Origin: Rubellimicrobium arenae
Lineage (GTDB): Bacteria > Pseudomonadota > Alphaproteobacteria > Rhodobacterales > Rhodobacteraceae
DNA length: 64,000 nucleotides
Assembly (NCBI RefSeq): GCF_017916275.1
Contig: NZ_JAFMST010000011.1
Coordinates: 1 to 64,000, forward strand
Direction of reading: 5' to 3'
Positions 35,881 to 43,928 of this stretch are shown here, one piece after another. Position 1 is the stretch's first letter. The number at the start of each line of letters is the position of its first letter. Below the pieces are notes generated by a model. That model was not told where the DNA came from. It worked only from the letters and a program-made list of their open reading frames with translations, and ran no database searches. Made by a program: the position numbers and the translations under genes.

Positions 35881-37422
35881 TCAGAAGATGAAGTCAGTGG
35901 CGTCAAGGCTGTAGCAGCCCTCGACCGTGAACGACATCTCGATGGCATCATACGGGTGCTGGACGCTTCCTTCCTCCAGGTTGCGGAGGTTCAGGGACAC
36001 CATGACGCCGCCGCCGACCGAGGAGATGGCGATGGTCGCGGCATCGAAGCGGAAGTCCTCATAGGGCCATGTCGAATGGATCAGCGTGTCGAAGGCCTGG
36101 TTTCCGCTGAGGTGCTGGTTCGCATCGATGCCGCTCAGGTCGATCTTGTCGACCCCGCGCTGGAAGTCCTTGATGACGTCGTGGTCGTTGCTCTGCCACG
36201 GGCTGTCGCCCTGGGCGCGGAAGACGAACCGGTCGGCGCCGGCCCCGCCCGTGAGTTCGTCCCCGCCGGCGCCGCCGACGAGCCGGTCCGCCCCGCTGGA
36301 GCCCAGGAGCTTGTCTCTCCCCAGGCCCCCCTCGAGGGTGGAGCCCACGGGACCCGCCCGAAGCGTGTCGGCGAAGTCCGAGCCCGTCAGGTTCTCGATC
36401 GACTCCAGGGCGTCGCCGGTTGCCCAGCCGCCGCCGGCCGCCCCGGTCCCGAGGTTGACGTTCACCGCCGCGGTCGAGAGGGCGTAGCTGACCGTATCGG
36501 TGCCGAGCCCGCCCTTGATCGAATTGCCCCCCGAGCCGGAGTGGACGACGTCGTTGCCGGTGCTGGCGTCGGCGGCCATCGTGTCGGTCAGGATGATCGT
36601 GTCGTTCCAGTAGCTTCCGACGACCTTCTCGATCCGGTAGAACTGATCGATGTCGGTGACGCCGCCGTGCGTGGCATAGACAAGGCCGGTTCGCGCATCG
36701 ACGGTCGTGCCCGAGCCCAGGCCGTTGACCGACATCGTATCATAGCCCGACAGCCCGTCGATCACGTCCGACCCGATGCCACCGTTCAGGACGTCGTCGC
36801 CGTCTCCGCCGAAGAGCTTGTCCTCGCCGCCTTCGCCGTAAAGCTGGTCGGCGTCCTCCGCGCCGTAGAGCGTGTCCCGCCCTTCGCCTCCGTTCAGGAA
36901 ATCCTGGCCACGTCCGCCGTCCAGGTAATCGTCCCCGAACTCGCCGCGCAGCGTGTCCGCTCCGTTGCGGCCGTAGGCCGCGTCGGCGCCGCCGCCGGCC
37001 CGCATCTCGTTGTTGCCCTCGGTGCCCCACAGCATGTCCGAGCCGCCGCCAGTGTAGATGGACTCGAAGTTCATCATCGTGAAGGCGCCTGCGCCGCTCG
37101 GGCTTTGTGCCCCGAACCGCCCGCTGCCCAGGGCAAGGTCGAAGGCGCCAGGGGAGGCAGTTCCACTCAGGTCGAGGATGTCGGCCCCTGCGCCACCGTC
37201 GAACCAGCCCCCAAGGCCCGTGCTCGACACATAATCGTAGCCGCCGCCAGCCTTGATTGTGTTCAGGCCGCTTCCGCCCAGGAGGTAATCGTTGCCGCCC
37301 AGTCCTTCGAGCCAGTCGTGGCCGGCGTAGCCGTAGATGGTATCAGACTGGCCCGTCCCAACCAGATTGGAGCCGCCGAGGTCATTCCGGTCATCGCCCG
37401 GCGTGCCATGAATAATGGACAT
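35881..37422 (-). CDS. RTX calcium-binding repeat protein, second copy
   Basis: 513 residues. RTX repeats occur in two blocks (about 25-75 and 125-225) and again near 345-385 (GGAGGDELTGGAGADRFVF), separated by beta-rich segments (for example VDARTGLVYATHGGVTDIDQFYRIEKVVGSYWND in part). The C-terminus ends SLDATDFIF, like the first RTX protein. No signal peptide; type I secretion is expected, but no ABC exporter or membrane-fusion gene is nearby. RBS AAGGA precedes the ATG. No enzymatic domain is recognised. Confidence 0.87.
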   Translation of the reverse strand: MSIIHGTPGDDRNDLGGSNLVGTGQSDTIYGYAGHDWLEGLGGNDYLLGGSGLNTIKAGGGYDYVSSTGLGGWFDGGAGADILDLSGTASPGAFDLALGSGRFGAQSPSGAGAFTMMNFESIYTGGGSDMLWGTEGNNEMRAGGGADAAYGRNGADTLRGEFGDDYLDGGRGQDFLNGGEGRDTLYGAEDADQLYGEGGEDKLFGGDGDDVLNGGIGSDVIDGLSGYDTMSVNGLGSGTTVDARTGLVYATHGGVTDIDQFYRIEKVVGSYWNDTIILTDTMAADASTGNDVVHSGSGGNSIKGGLGTDTVSYALSTAAVNVNLGTGAAGGGWATGDALESIENLTGSDFADTLRAGPVGSTLEGGLGRDKLLGSSGADRLVGGAGGDELTGGAGADRFVFRAQGDSPWQSNDHDVIKDFQRGVDKIDLSGIDANQHLSGNQAFDTLIHSTWPYEDFRFDAATIAISSVGGGVMVSLNLRNLEEGSVQHPYDAIEMSFTVEGCYSLDATDFIF

Positions 37423-37599
37423 TTCGCTATTCCTTTCACCAATCGCCCCAGGCGGGTCAGCCGGAGCGCGGCGAGGAATGCAGCTGCTGCGTTTCGGGAC
37501 GAGGCCGAGGCGCCTGCGACAGGTTTCGACTGTCCCTCGGCCTGTTCACCGGCAGGTCTGCGATGGCCGGAGTGTCCTGATCCCGGACAGGGAGGAGCG

Positions 37600-37618
37600 G
37601 CCGCCGGAATCCGGCGGC
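37600..37618 (-). terminator. Hairpin after the solute-binding protein gene
   Basis: A perfect 8-bp stem, GCCGCCGG (37600-37607) with CCGGCGGC (37611-37618), and a 3-nt loop, 16 nt past the stop codon at 37634-37636. No T run follows on the minus strand. Probable transcript end or 3' stabiliser. Confidence 0.45.
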
Positions 37619-37633
37619 AGCCGAAGCGGGCCG

Positions 37634-39223
37634 TTACTGCTTGTCGACGAGCCGGTAGTAGACGAAGTCCGAGGTCGCCCCGTTCACGTAGCCCGACACG
37701 CCGGCATCCATCGCGACCTGATAGGTGGCCTGGAACATGATCACGATGGGCGAGCTTTCCTGCACGCGGGCCTGAAGGTCGCGGTACATCTGCTCGCGCT
37801 TGGCGGCGTCGGGCTCGCTCAGGGCGGCTGTCGTCATCCGGTTCATGTCATCCGGCACCGCCCATGCGTTCCGCCATGTGGTGGTCGCCTGATAGGCCTC
37901 GTCCGAGTTGTCGGCGTTATAGGCAAAGGCCTTGGCGTTCGAATGCGGGTCCATGAAATCCGGGCCCCAGTAGAGCAGCATGGCCTCGTGGCTGCGGTCC
38001 CGGTACTTGGTGATGACCTGCGACCCCGTCCCCGGCAGGATCTCGAAGTTGATCCCGGCTTCGGCAAAGCTGGCTTGGAGCGATTGCGCCATGTCGGTGA
38101 AGGGCGCGGAGTTGATGACATCGAGGGTGACGCTGATCGGCAGCTCGACGCCCGCGTCGGCCAGGATCTGTTTGGCCTTCTCGGGATCGTAGGTGTAGGG
38201 CGTCTCGTCCAGCGAGCCCGGGAACCCCTTGGGCCAGAAGGCCTGATGCACCTCCATCTGGCCGGCCAGGAAGCTGCTGGTCATCCCCTCGTAATCCACG
38301 AGGTAACGGGCTGCCTCCCAGACGGCGGGGTTGGTGAGGGACTCGACCTTCTGGTTGAAGGACAGGAAGTGGACCGCGGCCTGCGGATACACCTCGACCT
38401 TGATCGCCTGCGGGTCCAGTGTGGCGATCTGATCGGGGGTCAGGTTCTTGGCCATGTCCACGTCGCCCTGCTGGAGCAGGAGCTGCTGCGTCGCGGATTC
38501 GGCCACGTGCTGGAGGATCACGCCTTCGACCTTGGGCGCGCCCTTGAAGTAGTCGGCATTCGCCTCGAGCCGCACGAGTTCGGCCGGACGGAAGGTCTGG
38601 AGCGAGAAGGGACCCGATCCCGCGCTGTTGGCGTTGAGCCAGGCGTTGCCCATGTCGCCATCGACCTCGTTCTCCATGACCGTGACCATGTCGACGACCG
38701 AGGCGGGGCGCGAGGCCAGGACGTTCAGCACGAAGGCGGGCGAAAAGTCGCCCTCATAGCGGACCGTGACGGAGTTGCCGTCAGCGGTGACCATCTGCTC
38801 CACGTTCTCGGGCGTCCAGCCGAGTTGGGTCAGGATGAAGGCCGGGGTCAGGTTCAGCTTGATCACGCGCGCGAACGATCCGACCACGTCCTCGGCCCGG
38901 ACGGGATTGCCCGAATGGAAGGTCACGCCATCGCGGAGCGTGAAGGTGATGGCCTTGGCGGCCTCGTCCACCGTCCATTCCGAGGCCAGGCCCGGCGAAA
39001 GGACGGTCGGGTCCTCGGCGTCGTACTGCACCAGCCGGTCGTAGATGTTCGTGACAAGCTCGCCGCTCGTGAACTCATAGGCCTGGGCGGGGTCGATCGC
39101 GACGATGTCGTCGATGTTCTGCGCGACCACGAGGATGTCGTCCGGCGTCTCGGCCCAGGCGGCGGGCACGGCGAGCGGCAGGACCAGCACGCTTGCCAGG
39201 AGGGTCGTCCGAAGGGTTGTCAT
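37634..39223 (-). CDS. Peptide/nickel-type ABC transporter substrate-binding protein
   Basis: 529 residues with a Sec signal peptide (LLASVLVLPLAVPAAWA, cut near 24) and the SBP_bac_5 fold: FTLRDGVTFHSGNPVRAEDV, SAGSGPFSLQTF, YTYDPEKAKQILADAGV, YWGPDFMDPHSNAKAF. This family binds oligopeptides, opines, metals complexed to peptides or related solutes; the ligand cannot be read here. Its ATG overlaps the stop of the XRE-cupin regulator (ATGA). It is split from its permease and ATPase genes, which lie divergently at 39983-43567. Confidence 0.92.
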   Translation of the reverse strand: MTTLRTTLLASVLVLPLAVPAAWAETPDDILVVAQNIDDIVAIDPAQAYEFTSGELVTNIYDRLVQYDAEDPTVLSPGLASEWTVDEAAKAITFTLRDGVTFHSGNPVRAEDVVGSFARVIKLNLTPAFILTQLGWTPENVEQMVTADGNSVTVRYEGDFSPAFVLNVLASRPASVVDMVTVMENEVDGDMGNAWLNANSAGSGPFSLQTFRPAELVRLEANADYFKGAPKVEGVILQHVAESATQQLLLQQGDVDMAKNLTPDQIATLDPQAIKVEVYPQAAVHFLSFNQKVESLTNPAVWEAARYLVDYEGMTSSFLAGQMEVHQAFWPKGFPGSLDETPYTYDPEKAKQILADAGVELPISVTLDVINSAPFTDMAQSLQASFAEAGINFEILPGTGSQVITKYRDRSHEAMLLYWGPDFMDPHSNAKAFAYNADNSDEAYQATTTWRNAWAVPDDMNRMTTAALSEPDAAKREQMYRDLQARVQESSPIVIMFQATYQVAMDAGVSGYVNGATSDFVYYRLVDKQ

Positions 39224-39918
39224 GTCCTCTCTCTCCTGTTGGATTCGTTCTTGGATTCGTCATGCCTGCGTCCGCCGGCGCGAACGGACAGCGGCGGCGG
39301 AGCTTGGCTGCGGCGCTGGTGCAGGACGCTGAGCGTCCCGGTCCACAGCAGCCGGGCGGGCGTGCCGCCACGGTTCGCCCAGGCATGGGGCGTGGCGCCG
39401 CTGTAGTGCAGGCTGTCGCCGGGACGCATGGCGATCACCTCGCCGCCCAGCGTCTGCTCGATCTCGCCGTCCAGGATGAGGATGATCTCCTCGCCGTCGT
39501 GGGTCACCGTCTCCGAGACGTAACCCGGCGGAACGTGGAGGATGTAGGAGGACAGCTCCGACCCCGGATACTCCGAACTGATCGCTTCATACCCGATCGG
39601 AGAGCCCGGGAGAGAGAACCGGGGGCGTCCATCGGCCCGGGACAAGGCATCCGCTGGCTTGGGCTGGGCCACGAAGTAGTCGAGGCCGACCTCGAGTCCG
39701 GCTGCGATCTGCGCCAGGGTTCCGAGTGTTGGCACCGCCTTGTTGTTCTCGACCTGGCTCAGATAGCCGACGGAAAGACCCGCGCGATCGCAGAGCTGCC
39801 GCAGGGTGAGGCCAAGCTGCCGACGGCGCCTGCGGAGCATCGGCCCGAGCATCGGCCCCGATCCGGTGCGCGTCGTGGCATCAAGGCTGGACAGGCTCAC
39901 CCGCGACCCGCTTCTCAC
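39220..39918 (-). CDS. XRE-family regulator with C-terminal cupin domain
   Basis: 232 residues: a helix-turn-helix (about 30-85, LGLTLRQLCDRAGLSVGYLSQVENNKAVPTL in part) followed by a cupin_2 domain (about 150-210, GEEIILILDGEIEQTLGGEVIAMRPGDSLHYSGATPH in part). This is the PuuR-like architecture, in which the cupin binds a small effector. The frame opens with GTG at 39918; later starts before the HTH are possible. It is the first gene of a unit with the solute-binding protein and is divergent from the permease genes, so it probably controls both directions from the palindrome at 39928-39942. Confidence 0.87.
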   Translation of the reverse strand: MRSGSRVSLSSLDATTRTGSGPMLGPMLRRRRRQLGLTLRQLCDRAGLSVGYLSQVENNKAVPTLGTLAQIAAGLEVGLDYFVAQPKPADALSRADGRPRFSLPGSPIGYEAISSEYPGSELSSYILHVPPGYVSETVTHDGEEIILILDGEIEQTLGGEVIAMRPGDSLHYSGATPHAWANRGGTPARLLWTGTLSVLHQRRSQAPPPLSVRAGGRRHDESKNESNRRERT

Positions 39919-39927
39919 AAAAATTTG

Positions 39928-39942
39928 TTTGATCTAATCAAA
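39928..39942. promoter_or_regulatory. Palindrome, candidate operator of the XRE-cupin regulator
   Basis: TTTGAT (39928-39933) and ATCAAA (39937-39942) form a perfect inverted repeat with a 3-nt spacer. Flanking TTG and ACAA extend it imperfectly. It lies in the AT-rich 64-bp gap between the divergent regulator and permease starts, the natural place for an autoregulatory site. Confidence 0.5.
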
Positions 39943-39982
39943 ACAATCTGTAACTGCCAAGGCCAATCTCGGCTGCCCCGCC

Positions 39983-41077
39983 ATGGGTGCGGCTGCCCCA
40001 AGCAAGAGGCTGCGCCGCCCCGTGACCGCCACGCCCCGTCCTGTCACCGCGCCAGCCCGGCTCCTGCGCCACACAAGGTCCGCTGCCGGATTCGTGGTGG
40101 TGACGGCGCTGACCTTCCTGGGTCTTCTGGCGATCACGTTCTTCATCGGGCGGGTCATCCCCATCGATCCGGTGCTTGCCGTCGTGGGCGACCGCGCCAC
40201 CCCCGCGCAGTATGAGGCCGCGCGGGTCGCCATGGGGCTCGACCGTCCGCTGGCGGTCCAGTTCGTGGACTACGTGGGCGACGTGCTGCGGGGCGACCTA
40301 GGGATGTCGGTCTCGACCAACGGCCCTGTCGCACGGGACCTCGCCCGGGTGTTTCCCGCAACGCTCGAGATGGCGACCATCGGGATCGTCATCGGGGTGC
40401 TGCTGGGGGTTCCCATGGGCGTGCTGGCCGCCACGCGGCAAGGAAGCTGGGCGGATCAGTTCATCCGGGTCTTCGCCCTGCTGGGCTACTCGGTGCCGGC
40501 GTTCTGGCTGGGGCTCGTGGGTCTGGCCGCGTTCTATGCCCGGCTGGGCTGGGTCGCGGGGCCGGGGCGGATCGACGTCTTCTACGACGGCCTCGTCGAC
40601 CAGGTGACGGGCCTCCTTCTCGTTGACAGCCTCATCGGTGGCGAGCCCGACGTGTTCTTCAATGCCCTGTCGCACATCATCCTGCCTGCGACGATCCTGG
40701 GGTTCTTCTCGCTGGCCTACATTGCCCGCATGACGCGCAGCTTCATGCTGGATCAACTGAGCCAAGAGTATGTGACGACGGCGCGGGTGAAGGGCCTGCC
40801 CGAATGGCGCGTGATCTGGGTCCACGCCTTCGGGCCGATCCGCGTGCCCCTGATCACCGTCATCGGGCTGAGCTACGCGGGCCTGCTCGAGGGATCGGTC
40901 ATGATCGAGACGGTGTTCTCCTGGCCGGGGATTGGCAACTATCTCACGACGGCGCTGTTCAACGCCGACATGAACGCCGTCCTGGGCGCGACCCTCGTCA
41001 TCGGGGCGGTCTTCATTCTCATCAACAAGGTGTCGGACGTGCTTTACCGCATCCTCGACCCGCGGAGCCGGGCATGA
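39983..41077 (+). CDS. ABC transporter permease (DppB/OppB type)
   Basis: 364 residues, six membrane helices with the first near 38-58 and the permease signature EYVTTARVKGLPEWRVIWVHAF (EAA loop, near 265-290). A longer-than-usual cytoplasmic or periplasmic insert follows WVAGPGRIDVFYDGLV. Forms the channel with the overlapping DppC-type gene (ATGA). No clear ribosome site precedes the ATG, so the start is uncertain. Confidence 0.9.
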   Translation: MGAAAPSKRLRRPVTATPRPVTAPARLLRHTRSAAGFVVVTALTFLGLLAITFFIGRVIPIDPVLAVVGDRATPAQYEAARVAMGLDRPLAVQFVDYVGDVLRGDLGMSVSTNGPVARDLARVFPATLEMATIGIVIGVLLGVPMGVLAATRQGSWADQFIRVFALLGYSVPAFWLGLVGLAAFYARLGWVAGPGRIDVFYDGLVDQVTGLLLVDSLIGGEPDVFFNALSHIILPATILGFFSLAYIARMTRSFMLDQLSQEYVTTARVKGLPEWRVIWVHAFGPIRVPLITVIGLSYAGLLEGSVMIETVFSWPGIGNYLTTALFNADMNAVLGATLVIGAVFILINKVSDVLYRILDPRSRA

Positions 41078-41976
41078 GCGCGCGCGACTGGCTCCTGGAC
41101 GAAAGCCCCACCTCGCGCTGGCAGGCCGGCGCCGGGCGCGCCTATGCGGCTGCGCGGCTCCTGCTCCGGAACCCGCTGGCCGTGGTGGGCGGGGGCATCA
41201 TCCTGCTCCTTGTGCTGACCGCCGCCCTTGCGCCGCTGATCGCGCCCGAAAGCCCCCTGGGCCAGAACCTCTCGAACCGCCTGCTGCCGCCCTCGTCCGC
41301 ACATTGGATGGGCACGGACGAACTCGGCCGGGACATCTTCAGCCGGGTCGTCTTCGGTGCGCGGATCACCCTCATGATCGTTGTCCTGGTGGCCGTCATC
41401 TCGGCCCCGCTGGGCATGATCGTGGGCGCAGTCTCGGGATATTTCGGCGGATGGACGGATCGGGTCCTGATGGGGCTGACCGACATCTTCCTGTCCATGC
41501 CCAAGCTCATCCTGGCGCTCGCGTTCGCTGCCGCGCTGGGGCCGGGGATCGAGAATGCGGTCATCGCCATCGCCATCACCACCTGGCCCGCCTACGCCCG
41601 GATCAGCCGGGCCGAGACCATGACCTGGCGCAACTCCGAATTCGTGGCCGCGACGCGCCTGCTCGGGGCATCGCACGCACGGATCATCGGACGGCACATT
41701 CTCCCGCTCTGCGCGTCCTCGACGATCATCCGCGTCACGCTGGACATGGCCGGGATCATCCTGACCGCGGCCGGACTGGGCTTCCTGGGGCTCGGCGCCC
41801 AGCCGCCGCTGCCGGAATGGGGCGCGATGATCTCGCGCGGGCGGACCTTCATCCTCGACCAGTGGTGGGTCGCCACCATGCCGGGCCTCGCCATCATCCT
41901 CGTCAGCCTGGGGTTCTGCTTCCTCGGCGATGGCCTTCGCGATGCGCTCGACCCGAAGGGGCAGGCCAAGTCATGA
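41074..41976 (+). CDS. ABC transporter permease (DppC/OppC type)
   Basis: 300 residues with six helices and the OppC_N leader (NPLAVVGGGIILLLVLTAALAPL). Family motifs: HWMGTDELGRDIFSRVVFGAR, EFVAATRLLGASHARIIGRHILP (EAA loop), GLGFLGLGAQPPLPEWGAMI. It overlaps both neighbours by 4 nt, so the four plus-strand transporter genes are coupled. Confidence 0.92.
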   Translation: MSARDWLLDESPTSRWQAGAGRAYAAARLLLRNPLAVVGGGIILLLVLTAALAPLIAPESPLGQNLSNRLLPPSSAHWMGTDELGRDIFSRVVFGARITLMIVVLVAVISAPLGMIVGAVSGYFGGWTDRVLMGLTDIFLSMPKLILALAFAAALGPGIENAVIAIAITTWPAYARISRAETMTWRNSEFVAATRLLGASHARIIGRHILPLCASSTIIRVTLDMAGIILTAAGLGFLGLGAQPPLPEWGAMISRGRTFILDQWWVATMPGLAIILVSLGFCFLGDGLRDALDPKGQAKS

Positions 41977-42812
41977 CCGCGCCGCTCCTGTCGGTCCGCG
42001 ACCTTCGGGTCAGCTTTCCTCGGCGCGACGGCGGCCGGATCAATGTCGTCGACGGCCTGTCGTTTGACCTTGGCCGCGAACGGCTGGGGATCGTGGGCGA
42101 AAGCGGCTCGGGCAAGTCCATGACCGGGCGCGCCATCCTGCGACTTGTCAGGCCCCCGGGCCGGGTCGAGGCCAGCCGCCTCGCCTTCGAAGGGGAGGAC
42201 CTGACGACGCTGTCCGAGCGGCGGATGCGCGCGCTGCGGGGCGCGCGGATCTCCATGGTCATGCAGGACCCGCGGTACTCGCTGAATCCGGTGATGACCG
42301 TGGGCCGCCAGATCGCCGAGGCTCTTCGGGTGCATACGCCCCTCGGCCGGGCGGCGACCCGCGCGCGGGTGCTCCAGATGCTGCAGGACGTGCGGATCAA
42401 CGATCCGGAGCGGGTGGCCGCGATGTACCCGCACGAGGTCTCGGGCGGCATGGGCCAGCGGATCATGATTGCCATGATGCTGATCCCGCGCCCGAGCCTC
42501 CTGATCGCCGACGAGCCGACCAGCGCCCTGGACGTGAGCGTGCAGGCGCAGGTCCTTGGTCTGATGGACAGCCTCGTGCGGGGGAACGGGATGGGGCTCA
42601 TCCTCATCAGCCACGACCTCGACCTCGTGGCGCGCTACTGCGACCGCATCCTCGTGATGAACGCCGGGCGCGTCGTGGAAACCTGCGAGGCCCGCCGCCT
42701 GGGCGAAGCCACGCATCCGTACACACGCGGCCTGCTCGCCGCGGTGCCCCGGATGCGGGAAACGCGGGCAGAGCTTCCGACGCTGGACCGCCGCGCCTGG
42801 GAGGGAACATGA
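41973..42812 (+). CDS. ABC transporter ATPase (DppD/OppD type)
   Basis: 279 residues with Walker A GESGSGKS (near 41), Q-loop VMQDPRYSLNP, signature VSGGMGQR, Walker B LLIADEPTSALD and H-loop ISHD. The C-terminal HPYTRGLLAAVPR is the oligopeptide-type tail. It powers the import complex with the following ATPase. Confidence 0.93.
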   Translation: MTAPLLSVRDLRVSFPRRDGGRINVVDGLSFDLGRERLGIVGESGSGKSMTGRAILRLVRPPGRVEASRLAFEGEDLTTLSERRMRALRGARISMVMQDPRYSLNPVMTVGRQIAEALRVHTPLGRAATRARVLQMLQDVRINDPERVAAMYPHEVSGGMGQRIMIAMMLIPRPSLLIADEPTSALDVSVQAQVLGLMDSLVRGNGMGLILISHDLDLVARYCDRILVMNAGRVVETCEARRLGEATHPYTRGLLAAVPRMRETRAELPTLDRRAWEGT

Positions 42813-43567
42813 CCGCCATTGCCCTGCGCGGCCTGAACATCGCCTATGCGGGCACTCCGGTCGTCCGGGATGTCACCTTGGACGTCGCCGAAGGCGAGAG
42901 CTTTGCCCTTGTCGGCGAGAGCGGGTCGGGCAAGTCCACCGTCCTCAAGGCCATCACGGGTCTCGCGCCCGAATGGACCGGATCGATCGAGGTGCTGGGT
43001 CGGCCCGCCGCGCATCACCCGGACCGCAAGTTGGCCCGGGTGGTCCAGATGGTGTTCCAGGACCCCTACGGCTCGCTCCACCCGCGCAAGACGGTCGACG
43101 CCGTCCTGACCGAGGCGCTGGCGATCCACGGGATCGGCGACCGCGACGCGCGGGTCGAGGCGGTGCTGCGGGATGTCGGGCTCGATCGTCGGTTCCGCTT
43201 CCGGTACCCGCACCAGCTCTCGGGCGGGCAGAGGCAGCGGGTCGCCATCGCCCGAGCGCTGGTGCTGGAGCCCCGGATCCTGCTGCTCGATGAGCCGACG
43301 AGCGCGCTGGACGTGAGCGTGCAGGCCGAGATCCTGAACCTGCTCAAGCGGCTCCGGGCCGAGCATCGGCTGACCTATCTCCTGGTCACGCACAACCTGC
43401 CGGTCGTCAGTTTCATGTGCGACAGGGTTGCGATCATGAACCGGGGCCGCGTGGTCGAGATCGCCCCGGCCGCCGCTCTTCACGATGGCGAGTTCCAGGA
43501 CTCTTACTCCCGGCAACTCTATGCCGCGAGCGGGGGAAACTCTCCCATGGAGTCGGCTGGCCGATGA
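42809..43567 (+). CDS. ABC transporter ATPase (DppF/OppF type)
   Basis: 252 residues with Walker A GESGSGKS, Q-loop MVFQDPYGSLHPRKTV, signature LSGGQRQRVAIARAL, Walker B ILLLDEPTSALD and H-loop VTHN. Last gene of the coupled plus-strand set. The C-terminal Fe4S4-like Cys cluster of some OppF proteins is absent and the tail is short. Confidence 0.93.
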   Translation: MTAIALRGLNIAYAGTPVVRDVTLDVAEGESFALVGESGSGKSTVLKAITGLAPEWTGSIEVLGRPAAHHPDRKLARVVQMVFQDPYGSLHPRKTVDAVLTEALAIHGIGDRDARVEAVLRDVGLDRRFRFRYPHQLSGGQRQRVAIARALVLEPRILLLDEPTSALDVSVQAEILNLLKRLRAEHRLTYLLVTHNLPVVSFMCDRVAIMNRGRVVEIAPAAALHDGEFQDSYSRQLYAASGGNSPMESAGR

Positions 43568-43928
43568 CCGAACCCGGTCTGGGTCGCGGTGGCCCATGAA
43601 CCACTGGCGCCGGGGCGGATCTGGCGGCGGACCGGACCAGGAGGCGGGGCCGCACCGCTTCCCGGGCGACGAAGGGCGGGAGATCCGATCACGCTCCGCT
43701 GCGTTACGGCTCGGATCAGGTGACACCTCCGAACATCGAGCTAACCTTCAGGCATGATTGCCAAGTCCTGCCGGTCCGGCCCCTTGACTCAGTTGCTTCC
43801 CAGAGGCGTTGAACGACCGGCCCCTGAACGGCGTTACGCGTTGGCAACCGAAACGCGTCGAGCAGGCCGACGCTCGCTGGTCAGGATTGGGGAAACGGGT
43901 GTCCGGTTGGAAGGGGACGGCGGCGCAC
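43568..43928. other. Intergenic, no supported gene
   Basis: 361 bp upstream of the hybrid kinase. A frame beginning with TTG at 43809 runs into the kinase but its sequence is not PAS-like, so I leave it untranslated. No terminator with a T run or recognisable promoter was found. Confidence 0.4.

Noticed and set aside
43809-43928. N-terminal extension of the hybrid kinase from a TTG
   Set aside because: The extra 40 residues are not PAS-like and lack a ribosome site; ATG at 43929 fits the domain start.
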